64,000 nt of DNA from assembly GCA_017164015.1 (NCBI GenBank), contig CP071065.1, positions 5,594,091 to 5,658,090 of the forward strand, given 5' to 3'. This DNA is from Nostoc sp. UHCC 0702. Lineage in GTDB: Bacteria; Cyanobacteriota; Cyanobacteriia; Cyanobacteriales; Nostocaceae. The first letter of the stretch is position 1. Every line of letters begins with the position of its first letter. The translations under genes were made by a program, and so were the position numbers. The notes under the pieces were generated by a model, which had not been told where the DNA came from, did no database searches, and saw only the letters and a list, made by a program, of their open reading frames with translations. Positions 44,249-52,931 of this stretch are shown here, piece by piece.

Positions 44249-45337
44249 ATGACAGATTTGCAAACGTTTCATTTACCCGAATCGATTACTGGAACACAAT
44301 CTGATAAGTACTTAGCACATCAGATGATTGAGGCATGGAGAACCGATGGTATCTTTCAGATAGCAATAAACACAATACAACAACAAAAGACAAGTGCTGC
44401 CTTTGATTCCAGCAGAAAGTTTTTCCATATGCCGTTACAGTTCAAGCAACAGTGCATTAGCGATCTTACCTACGGTGGATATATTGCTTGTGGTGAGGAG
44501 ATCACTGCTGGTGAATTTGATTATTCTGAAATATTTACTATCTGCAAAGATGTTCCACCAGATCACCCCTGCGTGCAAGCACATTGGCCATGTCATGGCC
44601 CTATGCCTTGGCCTTGTTGTAACTACCAGCAAACCATGAATGCTTTCATGGATGAACTCAACTTAATCGGTAATAAATTACTCTTATTGACGGCTCTTGG
44701 TTTGGAATTAGATGACATCAATACTCTGACACGATTGACTAACAATGGTTGGCATCACATGCGTGTTTTGCGATTCCCACCGTTAAGTACTAAACAAACC
44801 AGGGGAATCGGCGCACATACTGATTATGGGCTATTGGTGATTGCTATTCAAGATCATGTGGGTGGGCTGTATATACGTCCTCCTGTCGAAGGTGAAAGCA
44901 GAAATAGAAATTGGTTGCCAAATGAAAGCTCCGCAGGTATGTTTGAAAACGAAGAACCCTGGATATTTGTGAAGCCGCGCAAGAGCGTACTCACTGTATT
45001 TCCTGGCGATATTCTCCAGTTCCTCACTAATGGTTATTTGCTCTCAACACCACATCAAGTTCGCTTGAATACAAGCGAGCGATTTTCACTTGCCTATTTC
45101 CATGAGCCAAATTTTAACGCTTTTATTCGCCCATTAGGGACTTCATCAACTGACGAGTACATCCACTACGGCACACACTTTACTAATATGTTCATCAGGT
45201 GTTATCCAAACCGAATCACTACACGCCGTATTCTTGAAGAAGACCGCTTGTCAGTTCTGACTGATCTCAACAAATCAAGCTCAACATTACCTAACTACAG
45301 TATGAAAAGGGTACAGGGGGTAGGGTGTGGGATTTAG
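44249..45337 (+). CDS. efe: ethylene-forming enzyme homologue (2-oxoglutarate/Fe(II) oxygenase)
   Basis: 362 residues. It parallels the Pseudomonas ethylene-forming enzyme almost end to end: GEEITAG, KDVPPDHPCVQAHWPCHGP, GWHHMRVLRFPP, GIGAHTDYGLLVIA, GLYIRPPVEGE, FPGDILQF and HFTNMFIRCYPNRITT. Iron ligands are His190, Asp192 and His269; Arg278 binds 2-oxoglutarate. Arginine-pocket residues Glu84, Thr86, Arg172, Tyr193, Phe311, Phe315 and Arg317 match known positions with an offset of 0 or 1. The enzyme class converts 2-oxoglutarate to ethylene and CO2 and also oxidises L-arginine. The last 20 residues diverge. It has no operon partner; the next gene is convergent. Confidence 0.9.
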   Translation: MTDLQTFHLPESITGTQSDKYLAHQMIEAWRTDGIFQIAINTIQQQKTSAAFDSSRKFFHMPLQFKQQCISDLTYGGYIACGEEITAGEFDYSEIFTICKDVPPDHPCVQAHWPCHGPMPWPCCNYQQTMNAFMDELNLIGNKLLLLTALGLELDDINTLTRLTNNGWHHMRVLRFPPLSTKQTRGIGAHTDYGLLVIAIQDHVGGLYIRPPVEGESRNRNWLPNESSAGMFENEEPWIFVKPRKSVLTVFPGDILQFLTNGYLLSTPHQVRLNTSERFSLAYFHEPNFNAFIRPLGTSSTDEYIHYGTHFTNMFIRCYPNRITTRRILEEDRLSVLTDLNKSSSTLPNYSMKRVQGVGCGI

Positions 45338-45408
45338 GGAACCCCATACTTCAAAGCAGGGGTTTCAAGCAATGACGCTGTATTTTTACTACTTTTAAGA
45401 CTGGACTT

Positions 45409-45553
45409 TATATCATGTCCGTTTAAACACTTATGATATCTGTGGAGGTCGGTAATTGGGAATTGGTAATTGGTAATTGGTTTTGAGTATTACCTATTAC
45501 CCATTACCAAGCAAACCGACTATATCGTAAGTAATTAGCCGAACTTGATATTA
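45409..45553. mobile_element. MITE-like element, family A, copy 2
   Basis: Left end TATATCATGTCCGTTTAAA, right end GCCGAACTTGATATTA, with ACTTATGATATCTGTGGAGG inside and the complementary TAATTGG / ATTACC runs. 145 bp, non-coding. Lies between the convergent EFE-like and symporter genes. Confidence 0.78.
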
Positions 45554-45604
45554 CTCAGCTTCGCTGAGTTGGGAAGAAGCAAAACTAGAATTTAGACTAA
45601 TCAG

Positions 45605-47053
45605 CTACTGATCTGTTTTTTCCTGGCGTGCTTTGAGTTTTAGCAGTATTTCTGCGTGCATTTCACGGGTAATTGGGTAGAAATAAGTGAGAACCATGCC
45701 ACAAATTAAAGCAATTGTTGGTAAAGGGCCAATAGAAACACGAATTACATCTAATACAGCATTTGGTTGAATGGGCATTGGGATATCTGCTGTCGGCTTA
45801 ATATATCCAGCTGCACCTAATCTTTGTAAGACAATATTCACTGCAAGCCCTAAACAAATTTTTTGCAGAAATACCATGAAACTGTAGAAAATCCCCTCGC
45901 GTCGCTGTCCTGTTTGGAGTTCATCTAGTTCAATGACATCGGGTAGCATTGACCAGGGAACAAGATAAGCTGTAGAAACACCAAAACCCGCCATGAATGC
46001 GAAAATGTACATTAAGGTGATTTGACCAGGCTGCAAGAAAAACAATCCAGCTTGAGCGATAATCCATAAAGCCATTCCCATGTAGTACACGGTTTGTTTG
46101 CCAACACGTTTACTAATGGCACTCCAAACAAACAGCATGGACATAGCAGTTCCCTGCACCGTCAACAGCACTAAGTTAAAGTGCCATTGTGGTAAACGCA
46201 TCCAACTAATGACAAAGTAGGGAATAATTGCAGCAGTTAATTGCACACTCAACCAAGAACAGAGATAAATCCCGACTACAAACAAGAAAGCACGATTACT
46301 AAAAGCAATTTTCAGTTGTTGCCATATAGGAATAGAAACTGTTTGTTCTGTTTCTGGGTGCAACCTTGCTACTGCTTGGGCGCGTTTTTTAGTTCCCCAA
46401 ACACACCAGTACAAGGGCAAAATAGAGATAATTCCACAGATGGCTCCCAAGACTACATATTGTAGTTTGCTGTTATTGGGAATCAATAGGGAGATGACTA
46501 AAGCCAGAAGTATGGCGAAAATACTACCGCCGATAGAAAAGGAAAAGCGAAAACTGTTGAGGCTGGTACGTTCGTCGTAATCTTGGGTTAGTTCCGCTGT
46601 GAGTGCAGTATATGGTAAATTAACAACTGTGTATAAAGCGTTAAATAAGATTGAAATAGCAGTGTAATACCAAAATAACCCCCAATTATTCACAGTCTCA
46701 TTATTACTGAAGTGAGGGACAATCCACTGCAAAAAAAAGAAAATCCCAAAGGGAACAGCGCCCCAAATCATCCAAGGATACCGCCTTCCCTGACTGCTTT
46801 GAGTGCGATCGCTCAATACCCCCACCATCGGATCGTTGACTGCATCCCACACTTTACCTACCAGTTGGGTGCGTCCTGCTAAGTTGGGATTCAAACCAGC
46901 TACATCTGTCAGGAACGGTGATAAATAAGAAATCCCCACCATCGCAGTTATGGCTGTTCCCAAATCCCCAGCACCGAAAGCAATTTTAGTACTCAAGTCT
47001 AGTTTTTCGCTTTCAGGGTGATTTTGGGCATTGCCATCAGTAGCATCGTTCAT
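45605..47053 (-). CDS. GPH-family (MelB-like) cation:sugar symporter
   Basis: 482 residues with about twelve hydrophobic segments. The N-terminal DAVNDPMVGVLSDRT..GRRYPWMIWG pattern is the glycoside-pentoside-hexuronide:cation symporter signature, and the middle loop has NLPYTALTAELTQDYDERTSLNSFR. It should move a sugar or related solute with Na+ or H+ across the plasma membrane; substrate unknown. C-terminal Lys/Gln-rich tail. Divergent from the phosphoribosyltransferase with 70 bp between starts. Confidence 0.88.
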   Translation of the reverse strand: MNDATDGNAQNHPESEKLDLSTKIAFGAGDLGTAITAMVGISYLSPFLTDVAGLNPNLAGRTQLVGKVWDAVNDPMVGVLSDRTQSSQGRRYPWMIWGAVPFGIFFFLQWIVPHFSNNETVNNWGLFWYYTAISILFNALYTVVNLPYTALTAELTQDYDERTSLNSFRFSFSIGGSIFAILLALVISLLIPNNSKLQYVVLGAICGIISILPLYWCVWGTKKRAQAVARLHPETEQTVSIPIWQQLKIAFSNRAFLFVVGIYLCSWLSVQLTAAIIPYFVISWMRLPQWHFNLVLLTVQGTAMSMLFVWSAISKRVGKQTVYYMGMALWIIAQAGLFFLQPGQITLMYIFAFMAGFGVSTAYLVPWSMLPDVIELDELQTGQRREGIFYSFMVFLQKICLGLAVNIVLQRLGAAGYIKPTADIPMPIQPNAVLDVIRVSIGPLPTIALICGMVLTYFYPITREMHAEILLKLKARQEKTDQ

Positions 47054-47123
47054 AATATCTTGCGCTCATACTAAAATAGAAAGTTTGCGGTTGCCTTAGT
47101 ATTACCTAAAAATCAATTTTTTT

Positions 47124-47642
47124 ATGCCAGACCTTTACGTTTCTTGGTCAGATTATCACCAAAAAATTGAACAACTGGCTGCCCAGATTTATCAATCTGG
47201 TTGGCAATTCAATCAGATTATCTGTCTCGCCAGAGGGGGACTGCGGGTAGGAGACATTCTCTCCCGGATATACGAACAGCCGTTGGCAATTTTAGCAACA
47301 TCTTCTTACAGTGGCCCTGGTAAGCAAGAAAGAGGTAGTTTAACATTTTCTCGCCACTTAACTATGACTGCGGAAAAGTTAGGTTCGCGTATTCTCGTTG
47401 TAGATGACTTGGTAGACTCTGGGGTGACACTCCAGCAGACTATTCCTTGGTTAAAGGAAAATAGCAATTCCCCAATTGAGGAAATTCGCACCGCTGTCCT
47501 TTGGTATAAAGCTTGTTCGGTCATTGCACCCGATTACTATGTCGATTACTTACCTGATAACCCCTGGATTCATCAACCCTTTGAACATTATGAGCATATG
47601 AATCCGGCAGAATTGGCGGCGAAGGTGAGTCAGGTGTGTTGA
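47124..47642 (+). CDS. phosphoribosyltransferase
   Basis: 172 residues, type I PRTase fold. The PRPP-binding loop is ILVVDDLVDSGVTL (90-103) with the Asp94-Asp95 pair; the pyrophosphate loop is ICLARGGLRVGD (32-44). The size and the WIHQPFEH tail resemble bacterial xanthine/hypoxanthine-type enzymes used in purine salvage, but the base cannot be read from sequence. Divergent from the symporter, so a shared promoter region of 70 bp is possible. Confidence 0.87.
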   Translation: MPDLYVSWSDYHQKIEQLAAQIYQSGWQFNQIICLARGGLRVGDILSRIYEQPLAILATSSYSGPGKQERGSLTFSRHLTMTAEKLGSRILVVDDLVDSGVTLQQTIPWLKENSNSPIEEIRTAVLWYKACSVIAPDYYVDYLPDNPWIHQPFEHYEHMNPAELAAKVSQVC

Positions 47643-48081
47643 GGATGGGAGCAGGGGAGCAGGGGAGCAGGGGAGATGGGGAGCAGGGGAGCAGGGGAGA
47701 TGGGGAGCAGGGGAGCAGGGGAGATGGGGAGCAGGGGAGCAATTTTTTTTGGGTGGGTGCTGCTATTTGTTAGCTCAAACTCTGATTTTTCAGGTTTATC
47801 AAACTCATACTATTTCATGAAATACCTAATACAGATATAGGACTCATATTTGATTTTTGAACAAAACTCAGTACACCTTTATTCCTTCTTCCCAGTCCCC
47901 AGTCCCCAGTCCCCAGTCCCTTACCTCTACGAGTGATTCTCCAAATCAAATCGGATTGCTATATAGGGGTAGGGGCGTACAGCTGTATGCCCCTACATCA
48001 TTTGTGGCAAAAATTTTGTTCAAAAAAATATTTTCGATGTGTTGACACATCGAACTATTGATGTAATAATAAAGATATAAC
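47643..48081. repeat. tandem arrays and a 28-bp palindrome
   Basis: GCAGGGGA/GATGGGGA tandem units (47648-47742), CCCCAGT heptamers (47890-47921), and a near-perfect 28-bp palindrome at 47969-47996 (GTAGGGGCGTACAG / CTGTATGCCCCTAC). No gene. The palindrome belongs to a type common between genes in Nostocales. Confidence 0.65.
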
Positions 48082-48125
48082 AAAGGCGATCGCCCTGGTT
48101 CCGGCAAGAATCCGCGATCGCCTTT
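48082..48125. repeat. hairpin built from two HIP1 sites
   Basis: Arms AAAGGCGATCGC (48082-48093) and GCGATCGCCTTT (48114-48125) are perfect complements around a 20-base loop, each arm containing a full HIP1 octamer. It lies 33 bp before the next start codon, so the RNA could fold in the 5' leader. Confidence 0.7.
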
Positions 48126-48158
48126 ATCAAACCCCCACATATGGAGATCAATACGATC

Positions 48159-48473
48159 ATGTCACAATTTTTCTCAGATGACAAAGAAGGAATCGCAAAA
48201 CCACAACAGGTAGATGAGTTAGTCACTCAAAACTTCCTAGTTGGTGGCGAAGATGCAAATACACCAATCCGCAATCAAGGTAGTGAAAAGACATCTGCAA
48301 ACAGAGAACCACTCAAGCATGTACTGATTGGTTCGCCCAAAGCTGTTAGAGGAACTATTCACAATTTGCAGGTTATCGGCTATGCAAACGTTGGTGATTG
48401 GAGTCCACTGCAACGAACTCTCAATCCAGGCGAAGTGATGAGTATTTTACGCAGAGATATATTAGTGCAATAG
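48159..48473 (+). CDS. conserved cyanobacterial hypothetical protein
   Basis: 104 residues from the ATG at 48159 (GGAG lies 12 bp upstream; an in-frame ATG at 48141 adds six residues). Acidic N-terminus, then a well-structured C-terminal half KHVLIGSPKAVRGTIHNLQV.. IGYANVGDWSPLQRTLNPGE.. typical of a small family I have seen only in cyanobacteria. No known function. A rho-independent-like hairpin follows. Confidence 0.72.
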   Translation: MSQFFSDDKEGIAKPQQVDELVTQNFLVGGEDANTPIRNQGSEKTSANREPLKHVLIGSPKAVRGTIHNLQVIGYANVGDWSPLQRTLNPGEVMSILRRDILVQ

Positions 48474-48490
48474 ACAAGTTGCCATCAAAA

Positions 48491-48511
48491 ACCCCCCATT
48501 TACTGGGGGGT
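48491..48511 (+). terminator. hairpin terminator
   Basis: ACCCCCC / GGGGGGT stem with a 7-base loop, 18 bp after the stop codon of the preceding gene. No pronounced T tract follows. Confidence 0.6.
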
Positions 48512-48557
48512 GGTTCGATAAATTAAGCTTTTTGGCAATTTTTGCGTAAGTCCTGTG

Positions 48558-48866
48558 TTATTTTGGCGATCGCAATTGTTATTTCGGCGATCGCAATTGT
48601 TATTTCGGAGTACGCAATTGTTATTTCGGAGTACGCAATTGTTATTTCGGAGTACGCAATTGTTATTTCGGAGTACGCAATTGTTATTTCGGAGTACGCA
48701 ATTGTTATTTCGGAGTACGCAATTGTTATTTCGGCGATCGCAATTGCTATTTTGGCGATCGCAATTGTTATTTCGGAGTACGCAATTGCTATTTCGGCGA
48801 ACGCAATTGTTATTTCGGAGTACGCAATTGTTATTTCGGAGTACGCAATTGTTATTTCGGCGAACT
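48558..48866. repeat. 21-bp tandem array built around HIP1-like cores
   Basis: About 14.7 copies of a 21-bp unit, GGAGTACGCAATTGTTATTTC. In four units the core is a true HIP1 (GGCGATCGCAATTG) and in two or three it is GGCGAACGC, so units switch between HIP1 and near-HIP1 forms. Frames are open through it (ISEYAIV heptads) but no ribosome site or gene signal is present. It is preceded by a solo family C end (GCGTAAGTCCTGT, 48543-48556) and ends 1 bp before a family B element. Confidence 0.85.
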
Positions 48867-48867
48867 C

Positions 48868-49032
48868 ATATCATGTCGGGTTAATTAGTTATGATTCCCA
48901 CAGTCATTGCACCCCACCCCCAACCCCTCCCCGTTCACGGGGAGGGGAGACAAAGCGTAGCTTTGGCGGGGTGGGGTTCTTCGGTTTTAGTTTGTAGGGT
49001 GCGTTATGGACGATAGTCCTAACGCACCGTAA
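48868..49032. mobile_element. MITE-like family B copy 4 plus small repeat G
   Basis: 48868-48990 is family B (ATATCATGTCGGGTTAATTAG .. CTCCCCGTTCACGGGGAG .. GGGGTTCTTCGG). Directly after it, 48993-49032 is the inverted repeat GGGTGCGTTATGG / CCTAACGCACC (repeat G). The same B-then-G pairing recurs at 53320-53480. Confidence 0.72.
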
Positions 49033-49114
49033 ATCTCTGGCTACTTAACAACAGCTTTGACTTTCTTAATTACGTATTAGTATAATTGCTAGACAACTAA
49101 CTGAAGCTGAATAT

Positions 49115-52100
49115 ATGCTCACGCGGCTTGGGCAATGGTTGAAAAACTTTTTGCAGCGGTTATTTGGCAAAAAGCCAACTCCTACCAGGAAAGTAGAACC
49201 GCCGAAACAACCGACAGATGCAGAGTATGAATTTTTGTTTCTCCAGCTATTGACGGGGGTGAAGGAAGAAAACTGGAGTCGTGGGGATGTGAAGGGCTTT
49301 TTGGTTGGAAGAAAAATTGCTGAGGCTGGGTTAGTGGGGTGGTTGCGGCGTTTTGGTGAAAGTTTGCTGGCTTCAGATACAGCGCATGAGGAGTTAGCAC
49401 AGCGGATGGTGCAGTTGGGTGACTTGGATGTTGAGGAATTGGGAGAGGTGGCGCGTGATATTGGGATGCGGTTGTTGAGGAGGGGAGGGGAAACGAACCG
49501 CAGAGGCGCAGAGTTAGGAGGGGAGGCGGAAGTTTGGTTGCAAAGAGGTGGTGAACTATTCATGAGGAGGGATTTGGAAGGTGCGATCGCCTGTTTTGAC
49601 CAAACCATCAAATTTAAACCTGATTACCACAAAGCTTGGTATAACCGGGGTGTGGCGCTTCTTAATTTAGGATGCTACTCGGAAGCGATCGCCTCTTATG
49701 ACCAAGCCATCAAAATTAAACCTGATTTCCACGAAGCTTGGTATGACCGGGGTGTGGCGCTTGATGCTTTAGGACGCAAATCGGAAGCGATCGCCTCTTA
49801 TGACCAAGCCATCAAATTGAAACCTGATTACCACGAAGCTTGGTATAACCGGGGTGTGGCGCTTTATGCTTTAGGACGCAACTCGGAAGCGATCGCCTCT
49901 TATGACCAAGCCATCAAATTGAAACCTGATTTCCACGAAGCTTGGTCAAACCGGGGTGCGGTGCTTTCTGCTTTAGGACGCAACTCGGAAGCGATCGCCT
50001 GTTTTGACCAAGCCATCAAATTTAAACCTGATGACCACCAAGCTTGGTATAACCGGGGTGTGGTGCTTGCTGATTTAGGACGCAAATCGGAAGCGATCGC
50101 CTCTTATGACCAAGCCATCAAATTTAAACCTGATTACCACGAAGCTTGGTCAAATCGGGGTAATGCGCTTGATGATTTAGGACGCAAATCGGAAGCGATC
50201 GCCTCTTATGACCAAGCCATCAAATTTAAACCTGATTACCACGAAGCTTGGTATAACCGGGGTGTGGCGCTTGCTGATTTAGGACGCAAATCGGAAGCGA
50301 TCGTCTCTTATGACCAAGCCATCAAAATTAAACCTGATGACCACCAAGCTTGGTATAACCGGGGTAATACGCTTGCTGATTTAGGAAGCTACTCGGAAGC
50401 GATCGCCTCTTATGACCAAGCCATCAAATTGAAACCTGATTACCACGAAGCTTGGTATAGCCGGGGTAATGCGCTTTATCATTTAGGACGCAACTCGGAA
50501 GCGATCGCCTGTTTTGACCAAGCCATCAAATTGAAACCTGATTACCACGAAGCTTGGTTTAACCGGGGTGTGGCGCTTTATCATTTAGGACACCACTCGG
50601 AAGCGATCGCCTCTTATGACCAAGCCATCAAAATTAAACCTGATTTTCACGAAGCTTGGTTTAACCGGGGTTTGGCGCTTGCTGATTTAGGACACCACTC
50701 GGAAGCGATCGCCTCTTATGACCAAGCCATCAAATTTAAACCTGATTTACACCAAGCTTGGTTTAACCGGGGTGTGGCGCTTTCTGAATTAGGACACCAC
50801 TCGGAAGCGATCGCCTCTTATGACCAAGCCATCAAAATTAAACCTGATTACCACAAAGCTTGGTTTAACCGGGGTAATGCGCTTGCTGAATTAGGACGCC
50901 ACTCGGAAGCGATCGCCTCTTATGACCAAGCCATCAAATTTAAACCTGATTTACACCAAGCTTGGTTAAACCGAGGGATTGCAGCCGGAAAATCAGTTAG
51001 TTATAGCCCCCTATTAACTGTTTCTAGTGATATTGTCATACAATACCCAACTCTCAACCAGCGCGGCTATGAAGGAAGATTAGCAAGCTATGAGGTAGGG
51101 TTGAAATATTGCCATCAAGACACTAACCCGGAAGGTTGGGGTGAGTTGCATCAGGCTATGGGAAGAGCTTACTATTTGCAAGGTGTAGGAGAACGAAATC
51201 ACCGTGAATACTCACGCAAAGCAGAAGCCGAATATCACCAAGCTTTAATCACTTTAACAAAAGAAGCTTTTCCCGAATTGCATTTAAAAGTAGTGCAAGA
51301 CTTAATTCGTGTCTTGTTTGATTTAGATAAACACGACGAAGCAAAGCAATGGCGGCGACATGGGTTAGAAGTATTTGCAGAGTTGTTAAATTCACCTCAA
51401 AAGTCTTCTTGGCAAAAACGCCAACTCCAAGCAGAATTTTCTGGATTCTCCCAGATGCGAGTTGATGTATTAATCGAAGACGGTGATTTAGTACCCGCCT
51501 TAGAAGCCGCAGAGAGAAATAAAAATTTCTACCTCACCTGGATACTCGACGCCAAACAAGAAAATATCCTCAGCCCCAGCTACAGCCAAATTCAACAGTT
51601 AATCAATCCCACCACAGCAATAGTCTACTGGCATCTCAGCCCCTTTGCCCTCACTACTTTTCTCATCCACCCTGGTGCAGAACAACCGATTATTATTGCC
51701 ACACCAAAGCAAAAACAGTTAGAAGTATGGATAAAAAATTGGGATAAACAATACCAAGCTGATGGGAAGCGTCATCAAAAAACAGATTCTTCCACAACAG
51801 CTAGTGAGGATCTAAATTGGCGGGAAAACTTGCCAGAATTACTAGAACAACTAAAAGATATCCTCAACATCCCCGCCATCATCGAATCAATCCAAAATAC
51901 CAAATCCAAAATCCAAAATTTAAAATCTAAAATCCAAAATCCAAAATCCAAAATCCAAAATTTAATCCTAGTTCCCCACCGAGACTTGCATCGCTTTCCC
52001 CTTCATGCCCTATTTAGCGATAATTTCACCATCACCTATTTACCCAGCATCCAAATCGGCAAAACTTTACAACCTAAAACAGATGTAAAAATATGGCATT

Positions 52101-52837
52101 CTCAACCTTTACTAAGTATAGAATATCCCAGTAGCGAAGGCTTAGAAATACTGCCCTATGCAGAAATCGAATCTGCCGCCATTACTCAACTATTACAAAA
52201 TCCAAATTCTCAGCGCATTTCTCACACCGAAGCCAGCAAAACTAATGTCCAAAACGCCCTAAAAACAGGATACAGTATTTTTCACTTTACCGGACATGCC
52301 AGCCATAACAGCCAACGTCCGAAAGAATCTGCCCTTTACCTGAGCAATCAAGATTATTTAACAATAACAGACATTTGCAATATTAACTTCAGTGGCTATG
52401 AGTTAGTCAGCCTTGCTGCTTGTGAAACCGCCATCACCGGAAAGGAAACTATCAAAGAAGAATATGTCGGCTTAGTCAGTGCTTTTCTGTATAAAGGTGC
52501 CAGCTATGTGATCAGTTCTCAGTGGAAAGTGAATGAACTTTCTAGTAGCTTATTGATGATTTACTTTTATTGGCAATTAAAAAAAGGCAAATCACCCGCA
52601 ATTGCTTTCACAACAGCAACCAACTGGCTACGCCATCTCACCAATAGAAAATTAGAGAAAATATATAAACTCATCTTCCCCAAACTACCCAAAAACGAAA
52701 AAACCATCCGCCCCTTTTTAAGAAATCAATTACATGATCTCCAAAAATTAGAATCATCGCAGAAAAACCATAAACTTTTTAACCATCCCTACCATTGGGC
52801 AGCCTTCACCATTACTGGTAAAACTAATTTATCTTGA
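49115..52837 (+). CDS. TPR-repeat CHAT-domain protease
   Basis: 1240 residues. Basic amphipathic N-terminus (LGQWLKNFLQRLFGKK) and an N-terminal helical region to about 139. Fourteen 34-residue TPR units span 140-615 (AWYNRGVALADLGRKSEAIA.. pattern), then a second helical part. A C-terminal CHAT domain (about 950-1235) has catalytic His1061 (FTGHASH) and Cys1103 (LAACETA), and LVPHRDLHRFPLHALF as its entry strand. CHAT-TPR proteins act as proteases in conflict or death pathways in bacteria; substrate unknown. The gene contains two kinds of repeat DNA in frame. Two further same-strand genes follow. Confidence 0.92.
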   Translation: MLTRLGQWLKNFLQRLFGKKPTPTRKVEPPKQPTDAEYEFLFLQLLTGVKEENWSRGDVKGFLVGRKIAEAGLVGWLRRFGESLLASDTAHEELAQRMVQLGDLDVEELGEVARDIGMRLLRRGGETNRRGAELGGEAEVWLQRGGELFMRRDLEGAIACFDQTIKFKPDYHKAWYNRGVALLNLGCYSEAIASYDQAIKIKPDFHEAWYDRGVALDALGRKSEAIASYDQAIKLKPDYHEAWYNRGVALYALGRNSEAIASYDQAIKLKPDFHEAWSNRGAVLSALGRNSEAIACFDQAIKFKPDDHQAWYNRGVVLADLGRKSEAIASYDQAIKFKPDYHEAWSNRGNALDDLGRKSEAIASYDQAIKFKPDYHEAWYNRGVALADLGRKSEAIVSYDQAIKIKPDDHQAWYNRGNTLADLGSYSEAIASYDQAIKLKPDYHEAWYSRGNALYHLGRNSEAIACFDQAIKLKPDYHEAWFNRGVALYHLGHHSEAIASYDQAIKIKPDFHEAWFNRGLALADLGHHSEAIASYDQAIKFKPDLHQAWFNRGVALSELGHHSEAIASYDQAIKIKPDYHKAWFNRGNALAELGRHSEAIASYDQAIKFKPDLHQAWLNRGIAAGKSVSYSPLLTVSSDIVIQYPTLNQRGYEGRLASYEVGLKYCHQDTNPEGWGELHQAMGRAYYLQGVGERNHREYSRKAEAEYHQALITLTKEAFPELHLKVVQDLIRVLFDLDKHDEAKQWRRHGLEVFAELLNSPQKSSWQKRQLQAEFSGFSQMRVDVLIEDGDLVPALEAAERNKNFYLTWILDAKQENILSPSYSQIQQLINPTTAIVYWHLSPFALTTFLIHPGAEQPIIIATPKQKQLEVWIKNWDKQYQADGKRHQKTDSSTTASEDLNWRENLPELLEQLKDILNIPAIIESIQNTKSKIQNLKSKIQNPKSKIQNLILVPHRDLHRFPLHALFSDNFTITYLPSIQIGKTLQPKTDVKIWHSQPLLSIEYPSSEGLEILPYAEIESAAITQLLQNPNSQRISHTEASKTNVQNALKTGYSIFHFTGHASHNSQRPKESALYLSNQDYLTITDICNINFSGYELVSLAACETAITGKETIKEEYVGLVSAFLYKGASYVISSQWKVNELSSSLLMIYFYWQLKKGKSPAIAFTTATNWLRHLTNRKLEKIYKLIFPKLPKNEKTIRPFLRNQLHDLQKLESSQKNHKLFNHPYHWAAFTITGKTNLS
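49532..50959 (+). repeat. 102-bp tandem TPR-coding repeat carrying HIP1 sites
   Basis: Fourteen 102-bp units; nearly all contain the HIP1 octamer GCGATCGC in the same place, encoding the E-A-I-A of SEAIASYDQ. One unit has GCGATCGT instead (50297-50304). DNA identity between units is high, so expansion or gene conversion is recent. Confidence 0.9.
51893..51963 (+). repeat. CCAAAAT-type heptamer array inside the TPR-CHAT gene
   Basis: Tandem CCAAAAT / TTAAAAT heptamers read in frame as KSKIQN repeats (residues about 927-950) just before the CHAT entry strand. The same heptamer forms a non-coding array at 55076-55107, so an intergenic repeat has been absorbed as a linker. Confidence 0.8.
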
Positions 52838-52931
52838 AATCTAAAACTCTTCCTTCTCTAATTCCTGATTCTCTTTGCGTCTCTGCGCCTTTGCGCGAAA
52901 AATTACCTCTAAAAAATAAACACCAATTACA

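Noticed and set aside
48542..48997. Open frames through the HIP1-like array (ISEYAIV heptads)
   Set aside because: Same artefact of a stop-free 21-bp unit; the frame runs into a MITE and has no gene signals.
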